A DNA stretch of 64,000 nucleotides from Agromyces sp. Root81 (GCF_001429165.1 NZ_LMIR01000003.1:310001-374000); one strand, 5' to 3'. Numbered from the stretch's first letter, positions 17,158-25,171 are shown. The notes: a model not told the origin generated them from the sequence alone. Translations and numbers: made by a program.

Positions 17158-18951
17158 GTGGATTCCGACCCCCCTGTTGCAGATATCGCCTTCGCCCTCG
17201 AGCATGTCGTGGACTACGACGCCGTCGCGCAGCTGCCCGGCTTCGAGCACGCCGACCTCGAGACCGTCACCGAGATCCTCGACGAGGCCGGCAACTTCAT
17301 GGCCGAAGTCGTCGCCCCGACCAACCGAGCAGGCGACCTCGAGGGCTCGAAGCTGAACGCCGACGGCTCCGTTACCACGGCCACCGGCTTCAAGGAGGCC
17401 TACTCGGCATACGTCGACGCCGGCTGGGGCTCGGTTCCGCTGCCCGAGGCGTTCGGCGGCGGCGGGTTCCCGCGCACGATCGGCCTCGCGCTCCAAGAGC
17501 TCATGGCGACCGCGAACATGGCCTTCGCCCTCGCGCCGCTGCTCACGCAGGGCGCGATCGAGGCGCTGCTGCACTACGGCAGCGACGAGCAGAAGCAGCA
17601 GTGGCTGCCGAAGATGGTCACCGGCGAATGGGCCGGCACCATGAACCTCACCGAGCCGCATGCGGGCACGGATGTCGGAGCGCTCACCACGAAGGCCGTC
17701 AAGCGCGAAGACGGCACCTACGCCATCTCGGGCCAGAAGATCTTCATCACCTTCGGCGACCACGACCTCAGCGAGCAGATCGTGCACCTCGTGCTCGCCC
17801 GCACGCCCGATGCCCCCGCCGGCACGAAGGGCATCTCGATCTTCATCGTGCCGAAGTTCCTCATGAACGACGACGGCTCGATCGGCGAGCGCAACGGCGT
17901 GCACACCGTCGGCGTCGAGCACAAGATGGGCATCCACGGTTCGCCCACCTGCGTGCTCTCGTACGAAGACGCGACCGGCTACCTCGTCGGCGAAGAGAAC
18001 ATCGGCATGCGGATCATGTTCGTCATGATGAACAGCGCCCGCCTCTCGGTCGGCATGCAGGGCCTCGCCGTGTCGGAGCGCGCCTACCAGCAGTCGCTCG
18101 ACTACGCGCGGGAGCGCATCCAGGGCCGCGCGATCGGCGCCACCCAGGACTCGCCCATCATCGACTTCCCCGACGTGCGCCGCATGCTCATGACGCAGAA
18201 GGCATACATCGCCGCGATGCGCCGCATGATGCTGTTGACCGCGACGTACACCGACGTGTCGACGCACCACCCCGACCCCGCCGTGCGCGCCCGGGCGAAC
18301 GAGATCGTCGGCCTGCTCACTCCGATCAACAAGTCGTTCGGCACCGACCTCGGCAACGAGCTCACCTCGCTCGCGCTGCAGATCCACGGCGGCATGGGCT
18401 TCATCGAGGAGACCGGCGCCGCCCAGCACTACCGCGACGTGCGCATCGCCGCGATCTACGAGGGCACGAACGGCGTCCAGGCCGCCGACCTCGTCGGCCG
18501 CAAGCTCCCCGTTCGCGACGGGGCATCCGCTCTCGAGTTCATCGCCTCGATGCGCGAACTCGACGGCGAACTCGCCGCGGCCGGCGACGAGTTCGCGTCG
18601 ATCCGCACGCAGCTGAACGCCCAGCTCGACGCGCTCGAGCAGACGACGGTCTGGATGCTCCGCACCGGCGCGACCGACCCGAACGCCGTGCTCTCGGGCT
18701 CGACCCCCTACCAGCGCATCTGGGGCCTCGTGGTCGGCGGATGGCTCATGGCGAAGTCGGCGCTGGCAGCACGCGGACTCGACGACGACGGCACCGCCGA
18801 GACCCAGCTGCCGCTGGCCCGGTTCTACGCCGAGCAGCTGCTGCCGCAGGCCTCGGGCCTCGTCAGCGCAGCCACCGCGGGATCGCGCGACCTGTTCGCC
18901 CTCGGCGCCGACGCGCTCGGCAACGTGGCTGCTCGCGGAGTGCGCGTCTGA
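17158..18951 (+). CDS. Large acyl-CoA dehydrogenase (FadE-type, about 600 residues)
   Basis: A 597-residue acyl-CoA dehydrogenase of the long type with a C-terminal extension. Features are DIAFALEHVVDYDAVAQLPG at the N-terminus, TMNLTEPHAGTDVGAL and ISGQKIFITFGDHD in the flavin-binding middle domain, LQIHGGMGFIEETGAAQHYR followed by DVRIAAIYEGTNGVQA, and a helical C-terminal domain of about 150 residues. The annotated GTG at 17158 has no ribosome binding site. An ATG at 17154 is better placed but reads out of frame across a run of six C at 17169-17174; with five C it would give MSGFRPPVADIAFALEHV, as expected for the family. It is divergent from etfB and shares the KstR2-like operator region. 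Confidence 0.88.
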   Translation: MDSDPPVADIAFALEHVVDYDAVAQLPGFEHADLETVTEILDEAGNFMAEVVAPTNRAGDLEGSKLNADGSVTTATGFKEAYSAYVDAGWGSVPLPEAFGGGGFPRTIGLALQELMATANMAFALAPLLTQGAIEALLHYGSDEQKQQWLPKMVTGEWAGTMNLTEPHAGTDVGALTTKAVKREDGTYAISGQKIFITFGDHDLSEQIVHLVLARTPDAPAGTKGISIFIVPKFLMNDDGSIGERNGVHTVGVEHKMGIHGSPTCVLSYEDATGYLVGEENIGMRIMFVMMNSARLSVGMQGLAVSERAYQQSLDYARERIQGRAIGATQDSPIIDFPDVRRMLMTQKAYIAAMRRMMLLTATYTDVSTHHPDPAVRARANEIVGLLTPINKSFGTDLGNELTSLALQIHGGMGFIEETGAAQHYRDVRIAAIYEGTNGVQAADLVGRKLPVRDGASALEFIASMRELDGELAAAGDEFASIRTQLNAQLDALEQTTVWMLRTGATDPNAVLSGSTPYQRIWGLVVGGWLMAKSALAARGLDDDGTAETQLPLARFYAEQLLPQASGLVSAATAGSRDLFALGADALGNVAARGVRV

Positions 18952-18972
18952 GCCGACCCGCTCATCACGACC

Positions 18973-19004
18973 GATGCGCCCGCCCTTTCGAGGGCGGGCG
19001 CATC
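18973..19004. terminator. Strong bidirectional hairpin terminator
   Basis: A perfect 14-bp stem (GATGCGCCCGCCCT and its complement) closes on a TTCG loop between the convergent dehydrogenase and transglycosylase genes. Confidence 0.75.
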
Positions 19005-19036
19005 GTCGTAGCGGGGATGCCGCGGCATCCGCGGGA

Positions 19037-19930
19037 CTACCCGACCGACTCCGCGAACTCGCGTGCGACCGTCGCGATCTGGTCGACGTAGTCGTTGTCG
19101 TGGTTGTACGAGAAGACGGCTGCACGCCACCCCTCGGGGCTGGTCATCGGCCCCGACTCGCAGAGGTACCGCGCCGTGGTCAGTGCGGCGTCGTCGATCT
19201 GATTCGGGTCGGCGACACCGTCGGCGTTCGCATCGGTGCCCCACTTGGCCCAGGTCGACGGGATGAACTGCATCGGTCCGACCGCGCGGTCCCACGTGGT
19301 GTCGCCGTCGAGCTCGCCGTCGTCGGTGTCCGTGATCGTGGCCACGCCTTCGCCGTCGAGCGCCGGACCGATGATCGGCGGCTGCGCGTTGCCGTTGGAA
19401 TCGAGCTTCGAGGCGCCGTGGCTGCCGTGCTTCGACTCGACCGCTCCGATGGCGGCGATCGTGGCCCAGTCGAGTCCGCACTCGGCGTCCTCCTCGGCGA
19501 TCACGACGTGCGCGAGCGCATAGGCCGACAGCGCCCGCTCGGGAATCCCCGTGGCCTCGTTGACGCGTTCGAGCCATTCGGGATCGACGGACGGCATCGG
19601 CGCCAGCTCAGCACCCGAGAGGCCCGACGGCTCCTCGAGCGGGTCGGCGGCGTCGCCGGCCGGCGCATCGGGCTCCGGCTCGGGCGGTGTGGTCACCGGC
19701 GGCAGTACCGCCCGCGGCCCGTAGGCGTTCGGCGCGGCGAATCCGCCGGGATTGGTCGCCGTGCCGACGAGGTTGACCGCGACGACGGCACCGATCACCA
19801 GTGCGACGACTCCGGCCACGAGGCCGACGGTCGCTGCGGCGCGGCGCGCGAGTCGCCACTTCGACACCGGGGCTCGGCCCGGGTGACGCCCGCCGTACTC
19901 GTCGGCGTCGGAATCGTCATCCCAGGACAT
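19037..19930 (-). CDS. Membrane-anchored lytic transglycosylase (MltB/SLT_2-like)
   Basis: A 297-residue protein with an N-terminal membrane anchor (about 28-52, VGLVAGVVALVIGAVVAVNL), a Pro/Glu-rich spacer (75-110) and a C-terminal lysozyme-like domain. The catalytic Glu is in IAAIGAVESKHGSHG, followed by DRAVGPMQFIPSTWAKWGTD and YNHDNDYVDQI, standard for actinobacterial peptidoglycan transglycosylases. It would cleave peptidoglycan outside the membrane during growth or division. It is separated from its neighbours by a terminator on one side and 169 bp on the other. Confidence 0.87.
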   Translation of the reverse strand: MSWDDDSDADEYGGRHPGRAPVSKWRLARRAAATVGLVAGVVALVIGAVVAVNLVGTATNPGGFAAPNAYGPRAVLPPVTTPPEPEPDAPAGDAADPLEEPSGLSGAELAPMPSVDPEWLERVNEATGIPERALSAYALAHVVIAEEDAECGLDWATIAAIGAVESKHGSHGASKLDSNGNAQPPIIGPALDGEGVATITDTDDGELDGDTTWDRAVGPMQFIPSTWAKWGTDANADGVADPNQIDDAALTTARYLCESGPMTSPEGWRAAVFSYNHDNDYVDQIATVAREFAESVG

Positions 19931-20099
19931 CGGTGGCTCGCTTCGTTCAGTCGCGGGTGCAGGGTTCCCACACGGTCGATCGCCGCCGACTCATTCGGGC
20001 TCGGCGTTGACGACCCGTTCGTTCAGGGTACCCGCGTGCCGCGACGACCGCATCAGCCATCCACAGGGCGCCGACCGTGCCGCGTTCGGCCCTGCGACG

Positions 20100-20876
20100 C
20101 TACCCCGCTCGTCCGATGCTCAGCCAGCCATCGGGCCCCGGCCGCTCCGTCGCACTGCCGCCGGCATGCCCGGAGCCGCCCTTCAGCGCCTCCAGTTGAC
20201 GTTCGATCTCGGCCTGCGCCGAGACCGCGGCGAGCTGGCGCTCGATGTCCGCGTCGGGTGCCGCCGTCAGGTCGGTGAGCGCGCCACTGGCGAGCAGTTC
20301 ATCGGTCGCGGCCGCGCGGGCCTGCATCTGCGCGACGCGATCGCGCGCACGGTCGAGGCTCGAACCGACATCCGTGATCGTGTTGCTGATGCCCGACACG
20401 GCCTCGTTGGCTCGCACCTGCGCCTCGGACGCGGTGTACGTCGCCTTGATCGTCTCCTTCTCGATGCGGAACGCGGCGACCTGGTCGGTGAGCCGGCGCT
20501 CCCTGTCTTGCAGCTGCGCCGTCTGGCGGTCGAGCGCGGTGAACTGCTGCTGCAGCTGGGCGACCTGCCCCTCGAGCATGGCGCGACGCTCGAGCGCGGC
20601 TCGCGCCAGGTCCTCGCGCCCCTGCGCGAGCGCCTCCGCGGCCTGCGAGCCCAGGCGCTGATAGCGCGCGCCCATCTCCTCGCCCTGCAGCTCGATGCGC
20701 TTCTTCGCGGTGGCGACCTCTGCGACCGCGAGGCGCACCTGCTGGAGCAGTTTCACCTGCTGGTCGTAACTGTCGTCGAGGGTCTCGCGCGGATCTTCCA
20801 TGCGGTTGAGCGCCTTCGACGTCTTGCTCCGGAAGATCGTCCGCATCCGCGCGGAATTGCTGTTGGCGTTGCTCAT
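20100..20876 (-). CDS. PspA/IM30 family envelope-stress protein
   Basis: A 258-residue, mostly coiled-coil protein of the PspA/Vipp1/IM30 family. The motif RTIFRSKTSKALNRMEDPRE and the following DDSYDQQVKLLQQVRLAVAE match the family start, and long heptad helices run to about residue 190 (ALERRAMLEGQVAQLQQQFT). The C-terminal tail is Gly-rich. Such proteins assemble on the inner face of stressed membranes. Its ATG overlaps the stop of the upstream membrane-protein gene (ATGA), so the pair is translationally coupled and probably functions together. Confidence 0.87.
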   Translation of the reverse strand: MSNANSNSARMRTIFRSKTSKALNRMEDPRETLDDSYDQQVKLLQQVRLAVAEVATAKKRIELQGEEMGARYQRLGSQAAEALAQGREDLARAALERRAMLEGQVAQLQQQFTALDRQTAQLQDRERRLTDQVAAFRIEKETIKATYTASEAQVRANEAVSGISNTITDVGSSLDRARDRVAQMQARAAATDELLASGALTDLTAAPDADIERQLAAVSAQAEIERQLEALKGGSGHAGGSATERPGPDGWLSIGRAG

Positions 20877-21508
20877 GGTCGGTTCCCCTCATCTCGAACG
20901 GTGGAAGTCGTGGGTGGTGGCGTCACCCCGACGCGACCGTCGCGTCGGTTGAGCGCCTGCAGTTCCTCGATGCCCGACTGCAGCGCCGCGACCTCGCGGT
21001 CGACGTCGGAGCCGAGCGCGGACAGCGCGTCGTCGGTCGTGCCAGAGAGACCGGATGCCACGGCATCGCGCACCCGTCGAACGAGTACCTCGACCTGCTC
21101 GACGCGGCGGCGAGCCGCGGGAATCTCGTCGGCCAGCACGCCCGAGTTCGTCTCGGACTCCATCAGGCGCAACTGCAGGTCGAGCACTCCGCCCTCTTCG
21201 CTGATGCGTCGGAAGAGTCGCGGCAGTTCGCCGCGGGATCCGCCGGAGTCGACGGCGAGCGCGATCGCGGCACTGCCGCTGTGCAGGGCGTCGTCGAGCC
21301 GCACCCGCAGGGCGAGCACCATGCGTTGCGGCCCGTGACTCATGCGGGCCCGGGCGCGCAGCGCCGTGGAGCCGACCGCACGACTGCTGCGAACGCGGCG
21401 CACGAGCGCTCGCACGATGAGCACGAACGTCACCATGATGCCGATCGAGAGCAGCACGATCGCTCCGAGCCCGATCAAGATCGCTTCGATGCCGGTCACG
21501 TGCACCAC
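20873..21508 (-). CDS. Single-span membrane protein coupled to pspA
   Basis: A 211-residue protein with one N-terminal membrane helix (about 6-35, GIEAILIGLGAIVLLSIGIM) and a basic juxtamembrane region (RALVRRVRSSR). A cytoplasmic helical region follows, with predicted coiled-coil content (ESETNSGVLADEIPAARRRV). I do not recognise a named family. The ATGA overlap with pspA implies a membrane receptor or anchor for PspA (inference). GAGCGAGG precedes the GTG start. Confidence 0.65.
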   Translation of the reverse strand: MVHVTGIEAILIGLGAIVLLSIGIMVTFVLIVRALVRRVRSSRAVGSTALRARARMSHGPQRMVLALRVRLDDALHSGSAAIALAVDSGGSRGELPRLFRRISEEGGVLDLQLRLMESETNSGVLADEIPAARRRVEQVEVLVRRVRDAVASGLSGTTDDALSALGSDVDREVAALQSGIEELQALNRRDGRVGVTPPPTTSTVRDEGNRP

Positions 21509-21623
21509 CTCGCTCAGTTCGACGACCCTGCCGACAACGCGATATAACGCGTGTCGTAAAGATACCCCCGAAACGCCGGATCCGTGAGTGTCGGCCCTCG
21601 ATTCGCAGGCAGCATGCAGATGA

Positions 21624-22523
21624 CTAGTCGCTCACCGCGATCGACCGCAGCGCATACTGGCGCACGCGCACGAATCTGGTCGCGGCGCAGGTCGACAGCA
21701 TCGGTTCGGAGCGGGTCTCCTCCAAATCGACGACGAGGTCGCCGCCCGAGCCGCCGGACCCGACGAGCCGAACGCGCCAGCCGGTGTCTGCGGCTTCCTC
21801 GGCGAGCGGCGCGTACGCGTCGATCCGCTCGTCGCCGAACGCCTCGCGGGCGAAGTGCTGGGCCGCCTGCACCGCATGCGGCAGCGAACTTCGCCCCCGA
21901 TACCGCTCGGGCACGATGCGATCGTCGTCGAAGGCCTCGGCGATCCGCACCGGGTCGCCGTCGTCGGCGTATCCGTAGTAGAGCCCGTGCGGAAGAACCA
22001 CCATGGTTCCCGCGAACCGGTCGCCGCCGAGGTGCGAGCACTCCCAGGTCTCGTCCGGGCGCGCTTCGGCGAGCGCCGCGACGACCCGGCGACCTCGCAC
22101 CGCGCAGCATCGGTCGTGCCGGGCATGGGTGCAGACGCAGTAGACGGGTTGCGACGAGAGGGCGCCGGTCGACCCGTCGAGCGGCACGTCGAGGAGGGCC
22201 GTGGCATCTGCCACTTCGCCCCACGCGATGCTCTCACGACCCGGCCGCGAATCGACGATCGCCCACCGCTGCGTCGTCGGAACAGTGCGTCGACCAGTAC
22301 GACGGATCGCGAGCGGTCGCATGCCCGCTCCTTCGATGCGGCGAACCAAGGCACGGCCGAGCCCCCGGTCGAACGGTTCGTCGAGCAGGGCATTCTGCCC
22401 CCAGCTGCCCGCCACCTCGATGAGGAACCAGCGCAGCCCGCGCGGACCGGTGCCGACGAGCGGATCGTTCCGCTCGCGAGCGTGATCGCTGCACGGCGCC
22501 CAGTGCTCGACGGCCAGAGTCAC
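21624..22523 (-). CDS. Sucrase/ferredoxin-like Fe-S protein
   Basis: A 299-residue protein of the sucrase/ferredoxin-like family (thioredoxin-fold, presumed [2Fe-2S]). The key region is YCVCTHARHDRCCAVRG with Cys129, Cys131, Cys139 and Cys140, followed by WECSHLGGDRFAGTMVVLPH (Cys162) and GLYYG. The N-terminal half contains FLIEVAGSWGQNALLD, also typical. A redox role is likely; the exact cluster ligands are uncertain. Its GTG start overlaps the stop of the JmjC gene (GTGA). It is the last gene of a tightly overlapped trio with the repeat peptide and the JmjC enzyme, where it could supply or recover reducing power (inference). Confidence 0.78.
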   Translation of the reverse strand: MTLAVEHWAPCSDHARERNDPLVGTGPRGLRWFLIEVAGSWGQNALLDEPFDRGLGRALVRRIEGAGMRPLAIRRTGRRTVPTTQRWAIVDSRPGRESIAWGEVADATALLDVPLDGSTGALSSQPVYCVCTHARHDRCCAVRGRRVVAALAEARPDETWECSHLGGDRFAGTMVVLPHGLYYGYADDGDPVRIAEAFDDDRIVPERYRGRSSLPHAVQAAQHFAREAFGDERIDAYAPLAEEAADTGWRVRLVGSGGSGGDLVVDLEETRSEPMLSTCAATRFVRVRQYALRSIAVSD

Positions 22524-23755
22524 GCGGGTGCCACCACGAATCCCTCGCGCACGAGGCGTCGAACCACGACGACCGCGCTCTCCGCGTCGAGGCCTGGCAG
22601 TTCGCCGGCTGTGACGAGGTCGCCCGTCACGAGCCGGCGCACGGCCCGCTCCGCCTCGACCGGGAGCGACAGCGTCGTCATTCGCCCGACGATGCGCACC
22701 CGGTCGTCGATCGTCGTGACGCGCACCGGCAGCGATCCCCGCCACCGCACCGGGGTCGATGCGTCCAGGGTCGCGAGCGCCTCGAGGGTCGCCAGCGGTG
22801 CGACCGGCTCAGCGCGGGTGTCGACGTCGAACCGCGCATTGAGAACGGCCGTCGGCCGCGAGGCATCCGTCTGCTGCAGCGTCTCGACGAGCGACTGCAC
22901 CGTCTGCGCGACGATCGGCGCAAGCGCCTCGGGGTTGCGCAGATCGACGCCGAGCGGCAACGAGCCGCGCAGGGCCGCGTCGTCTCCGACCTGACGCAGC
23001 AGCGCGTCGACGAGGTCAGCGCGCGTATAGGGCGCCATTCCGATGGTCAGGTGCACGGATGTCGCGCCGAGCGCGGTCGCCGAGTGGATCCACCCGCGCG
23101 GCAGGTACAGCGCATCGCCGGGTCGCAGCACCGCATCGATCACGGGTTCGCCCGTGGCCGCCCTGGCGACGGCGGCGCGGTGCTGTTCCCACGGCTGGGT
23201 CCGCAGTGGATCGACGTGCACCGGTGCGTGGATGCGCCAGTGCTTCTCGCCCGAGATCTGCAGCACGAAGACGTCGTGCGTGTCGTAGTGCGGGTCGAAC
23301 CCGCGTGACGAGGGCGGGGTGACGTAGGCGTTCACCTGCGCCGGGTGCCCGACGTCGTCGATGAGCTCCCGCGTGAAGTCGATGATCGGCGGCCACAGCC
23401 GGTGCAGCCCCTGCAGCACGATGGTCGCGCCGCCCGCGAACTCGGCGAGCACCTTGTCGCTCGAGACTTGGTCGGCGATCTCGGCACCGAACCCGCCCGA
23501 GGCGGTGTACGCGGATGCCGCGAGCACCGAGCCCTCGTCCGCCATGCGGATGAACGGGGTGCGCACTCCCCGCCGGGTGACGAGTTCATCGACGGCGGCG
23601 GGCGAGAACAGGTCGTCGAAGCCATCGTCGAGGTCGTCGGCCGTGGAGAGCAGCGGCTCGCGACCCCAGTGCCGTTCGGCGAACTCGTCAGTCGGTACCC
23701 GGATGCAGCGTGCAAGCGCGGGCCGATGGATCGACCCGCGCTCGGGGCCGGTCAC
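22520..23755 (-). CDS. JmjC/cupin-like 2-oxoglutarate oxygenase (MINA/NO66/ROXA type)
   Basis: A 411-residue Fe(II)/2-oxoglutarate dioxygenase of the ribosomal-oxygenase-like JmjC group. The facial triad is visible as DPHYDTHD (His156, Asp158) and TSVHLTIG (His235). Lys171 in ISGEKHWRI occupies the 2-oxoglutarate position found in MINA/NO66 histidyl hydroxylases, whereas bacterial ROXA arginyl hydroxylases have Arg-rich sequence there. YLPRGWIHSA is also conserved. The C-terminal 170 residues contain a winged-helix-like region. Its GTG start overlaps the peptide gene stop (TAGTG), implying that the peptide is its substrate rather than a ribosomal protein (inference). Confidence 0.8.
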   Translation of the reverse strand: MTGPERGSIHRPALARCIRVPTDEFAERHWGREPLLSTADDLDDGFDDLFSPAAVDELVTRRGVRTPFIRMADEGSVLAASAYTASGGFGAEIADQVSSDKVLAEFAGGATIVLQGLHRLWPPIIDFTRELIDDVGHPAQVNAYVTPPSSRGFDPHYDTHDVFVLQISGEKHWRIHAPVHVDPLRTQPWEQHRAAVARAATGEPVIDAVLRPGDALYLPRGWIHSATALGATSVHLTIGMAPYTRADLVDALLRQVGDDAALRGSLPLGVDLRNPEALAPIVAQTVQSLVETLQQTDASRPTAVLNARFDVDTRAEPVAPLATLEALATLDASTPVRWRGSLPVRVTTIDDRVRIVGRMTTLSLPVEAERAVRRLVTGDLVTAGELPGLDAESAVVVVRRLVREGFVVAPA

Positions 23756-24012
23756 TACGCCGAGCCGTCGGCGCCGCCGTCGTGACCACCGGGGTTCGCG
23801 CCGCCGTCGGCAACGCCCTCCCCTGCGGCAGCGGATCCGTCGGCGCCGCCATCGTGACCACCGGGGTTCGCGCCGCCGTCGGCAACGCCCTCGCCCTCGG
23901 CGGCTGATCCGTCGGCGCCGCCATCGTGGCCCTTCGGGTTGGCGCCGCCATCGGCAGTGCCTTCGCCCTCGGCGCCCGGCTCGAGGGTGATGTCGTCATC
24001 GTTGATCGTCAT
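23755..24012 (-). CDS. Three-repeat acidic peptide, candidate modified-peptide precursor
   Basis: An 85-residue protein: a 14-residue acidic leader (MTINDDDITLEPGA) followed by three 24-residue repeats, each reading xGEG(T/V)ADGGANP then (K/G)GHDGGADGSA(A). The repeats contain only Gly, Ala, Asp, Glu, Asn, Pro, Ser, Thr/Val, one His per copy and a single Lys in the first copy. There is no Cys, Arg or aromatic residue other than His. No signal peptide or membrane segment is seen. GAGAGGA lies 7 nt before the ATG. The stop overlaps the JmjC start (TAGTG). I do not recognise the family; precursor of a hydroxylated peptide is the preferred reading, a metal-binding or antifreeze-like peptide the alternative. 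Confidence 0.7.
   Translation of the reverse strand: MTINDDDITLEPGAEGEGTADGGANPKGHDGGADGSAAEGEGVADGGANPGGHDGGADGSAAAGEGVADGGANPGGHDGGADGSA
23758..23970 (-). repeat. Three tandem 72-bp coding repeats
   Basis: In-frame tandem copies occupy 23899-23970, 23827-23898 and 23758-23826 (the last lacks its final codon). Copies two and three are almost identical at the DNA level, suggesting recent duplication. Confidence 0.85.
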
Positions 24013-24038
24013 GAGAGTTCCTCTCTTCGCCTGCTCGC

Positions 24039-25010
24039 TCAGCGTATCGAGGGCGGCCCGTCGACGGAATGGGTCGACGGCGCCGACGCCGCGAGGCGCA
24101 TCGTCTCCCCCGCCCTGGCTGCGAACGCCGTGGCACCCGCGGTGATCGTGTGCCGCATGACCTCGACCGCCGCGGTCGGTGCGACATCCGCCGGGCGGGC
24201 GACACTGATCGTGCGCGTGAGCGTCGGCGCACCGAGCCGCACCGACCGCAGCCCTGGCCGGTCGATGAGCACCATCGCGGGCACGATCGCGACGCCGAGA
24301 CCGCGCTCGACGAACCGCAGCACGGCATCCATCTCGGCACCCTCGAGCACCACTTCGGGCGTGAGATCCGCCCCGCGGAACGCCGCGTCGGTGGCACTGC
24401 GCAGGTCGTAGCTCGAGCTGAAGACGATCTGCGGCAACGCCGCGACATCCGCGAGTTCGATCCTGTCGCGCGCGGTGACCGCCGGCGCGCCGGCCGACGA
24501 GATCACCACGAGCTCTTCGACGAGGAGCGGCGTCACGGTGAACCGCTCGGCCGTCGCGGCATCCGAGGTGGTGATGAGCGCGAGGTCGAGCTCGCCGCCC
24601 GCGAGTTCGTCGAGAAGCCTGCGCGAGCCCTGCTCAGAGAGGTGCAGTTCGATGGCCGGATGCTCCGCGTGGAACGCACTGAGCACCTCGGCGACGAGGC
24701 TGATGCACAGGGTGGGGGTGGCGCCGAGCCGCACCCGGCCTCGCTCGAGGCCCGCGAGTTCGGCGAGTTCGCGGCGGACCGATTCGGCGTCGGCGAGCAT
24801 GCGCCGTGCGAGCGGCAGCAGCGACTCCCCCGCCGTCGTCAGGGTGCTGCCGCCGCGGGCGCGGTGGAACAGCTCGGCGCCGAGGTCGTGTTCGAGCGCG
24901 GCGATCTGGCGGCTCAGCGAGGGCTGGGCGAGGTACAGCTCCTCAGCGGCTCGGGTGAAGTTGCCGAAGCGGGCCACCTCGACGAAGCTGCGCAGTTGCT
25001 CGAGGTTCAT
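24039..25010 (-). CDS. LysR family transcriptional regulator
   Basis: A 323-residue LysR regulator with the standard N-terminal winged helix-turn-helix (MNLEQLRSFVEVARFGNFTR then AAEELYLAQPSLSRQIAALE) and a C-terminal periplasmic-binding-like effector domain (GATPTLCISLVAEVLSAFHA to about residue 300). It lies 26 bp upstream of the repeat-peptide gene on the same strand and could head that cassette, or it could control the divergent HxlR/flavoprotein genes, as LysR proteins commonly do. The intergenic GATAACGTNCG repeats lie on the divergent side. The effector is unknown. Confidence 0.87.
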   Translation of the reverse strand: MNLEQLRSFVEVARFGNFTRAAEELYLAQPSLSRQIAALEHDLGAELFHRARGGSTLTTAGESLLPLARRMLADAESVRRELAELAGLERGRVRLGATPTLCISLVAEVLSAFHAEHPAIELHLSEQGSRRLLDELAGGELDLALITTSDAATAERFTVTPLLVEELVVISSAGAPAVTARDRIELADVAALPQIVFSSSYDLRSATDAAFRGADLTPEVVLEGAEMDAVLRFVERGLGVAIVPAMVLIDRPGLRSVRLGAPTLTRTISVARPADVAPTAAVEVMRHTITAGATAFAARAGETMRLAASAPSTHSVDGPPSIR

Positions 25011-25013
25011 ATC

Positions 25014-25144
25014 GATAACGTACGCGCATCGTCGCCGCGACATCCATGCACTGCGCGGATACCCGGGTCTGGCGCCGGAGGCCGCCGACACTCGGAGCCG
25101 TGCCGGTTACTCAGGGTACGTAACGCACGGGCTGATAACGTCCG
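25014..25144. promoter_or_regulatory. LysR/HxlR divergent control region with repeated GATAACGTNCG
   Basis: GATAACGTACG at 25014-25024 and GATAACGTCCG at 25134-25144 are direct copies 120 bp apart in the region between the divergent LysR and HxlR genes, which suits binding at both promoters. Confidence 0.35.
25106..25124. promoter_or_regulatory. Inverted repeat GTTAC-N9-GTAAC
   Basis: GTTACTCAGGGTACGTAAC has 5-bp arms and includes a TACGTA core. It lies 48 bp before the HxlR start, so autoregulation by HxlR is plausible. Confidence 0.4.
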
Positions 25145-25171
25145 TGAAGATCCCGGCAATTGGAGGCCCGC

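Noticed and set aside
22520..23755. ROXA, the ribosomal L16 arginine hydroxylase
   Set aside because: The Lys after the HxD motif and the coupled His-containing, Arg-free peptide fit a histidyl-type enzyme better, though ROXA-like function cannot be excluded.
23758..23970. CRISPR array
   Set aside because: The 72-bp tandem units have no spacers, are in frame, and encode the peptide repeats; no cas genes are nearby.
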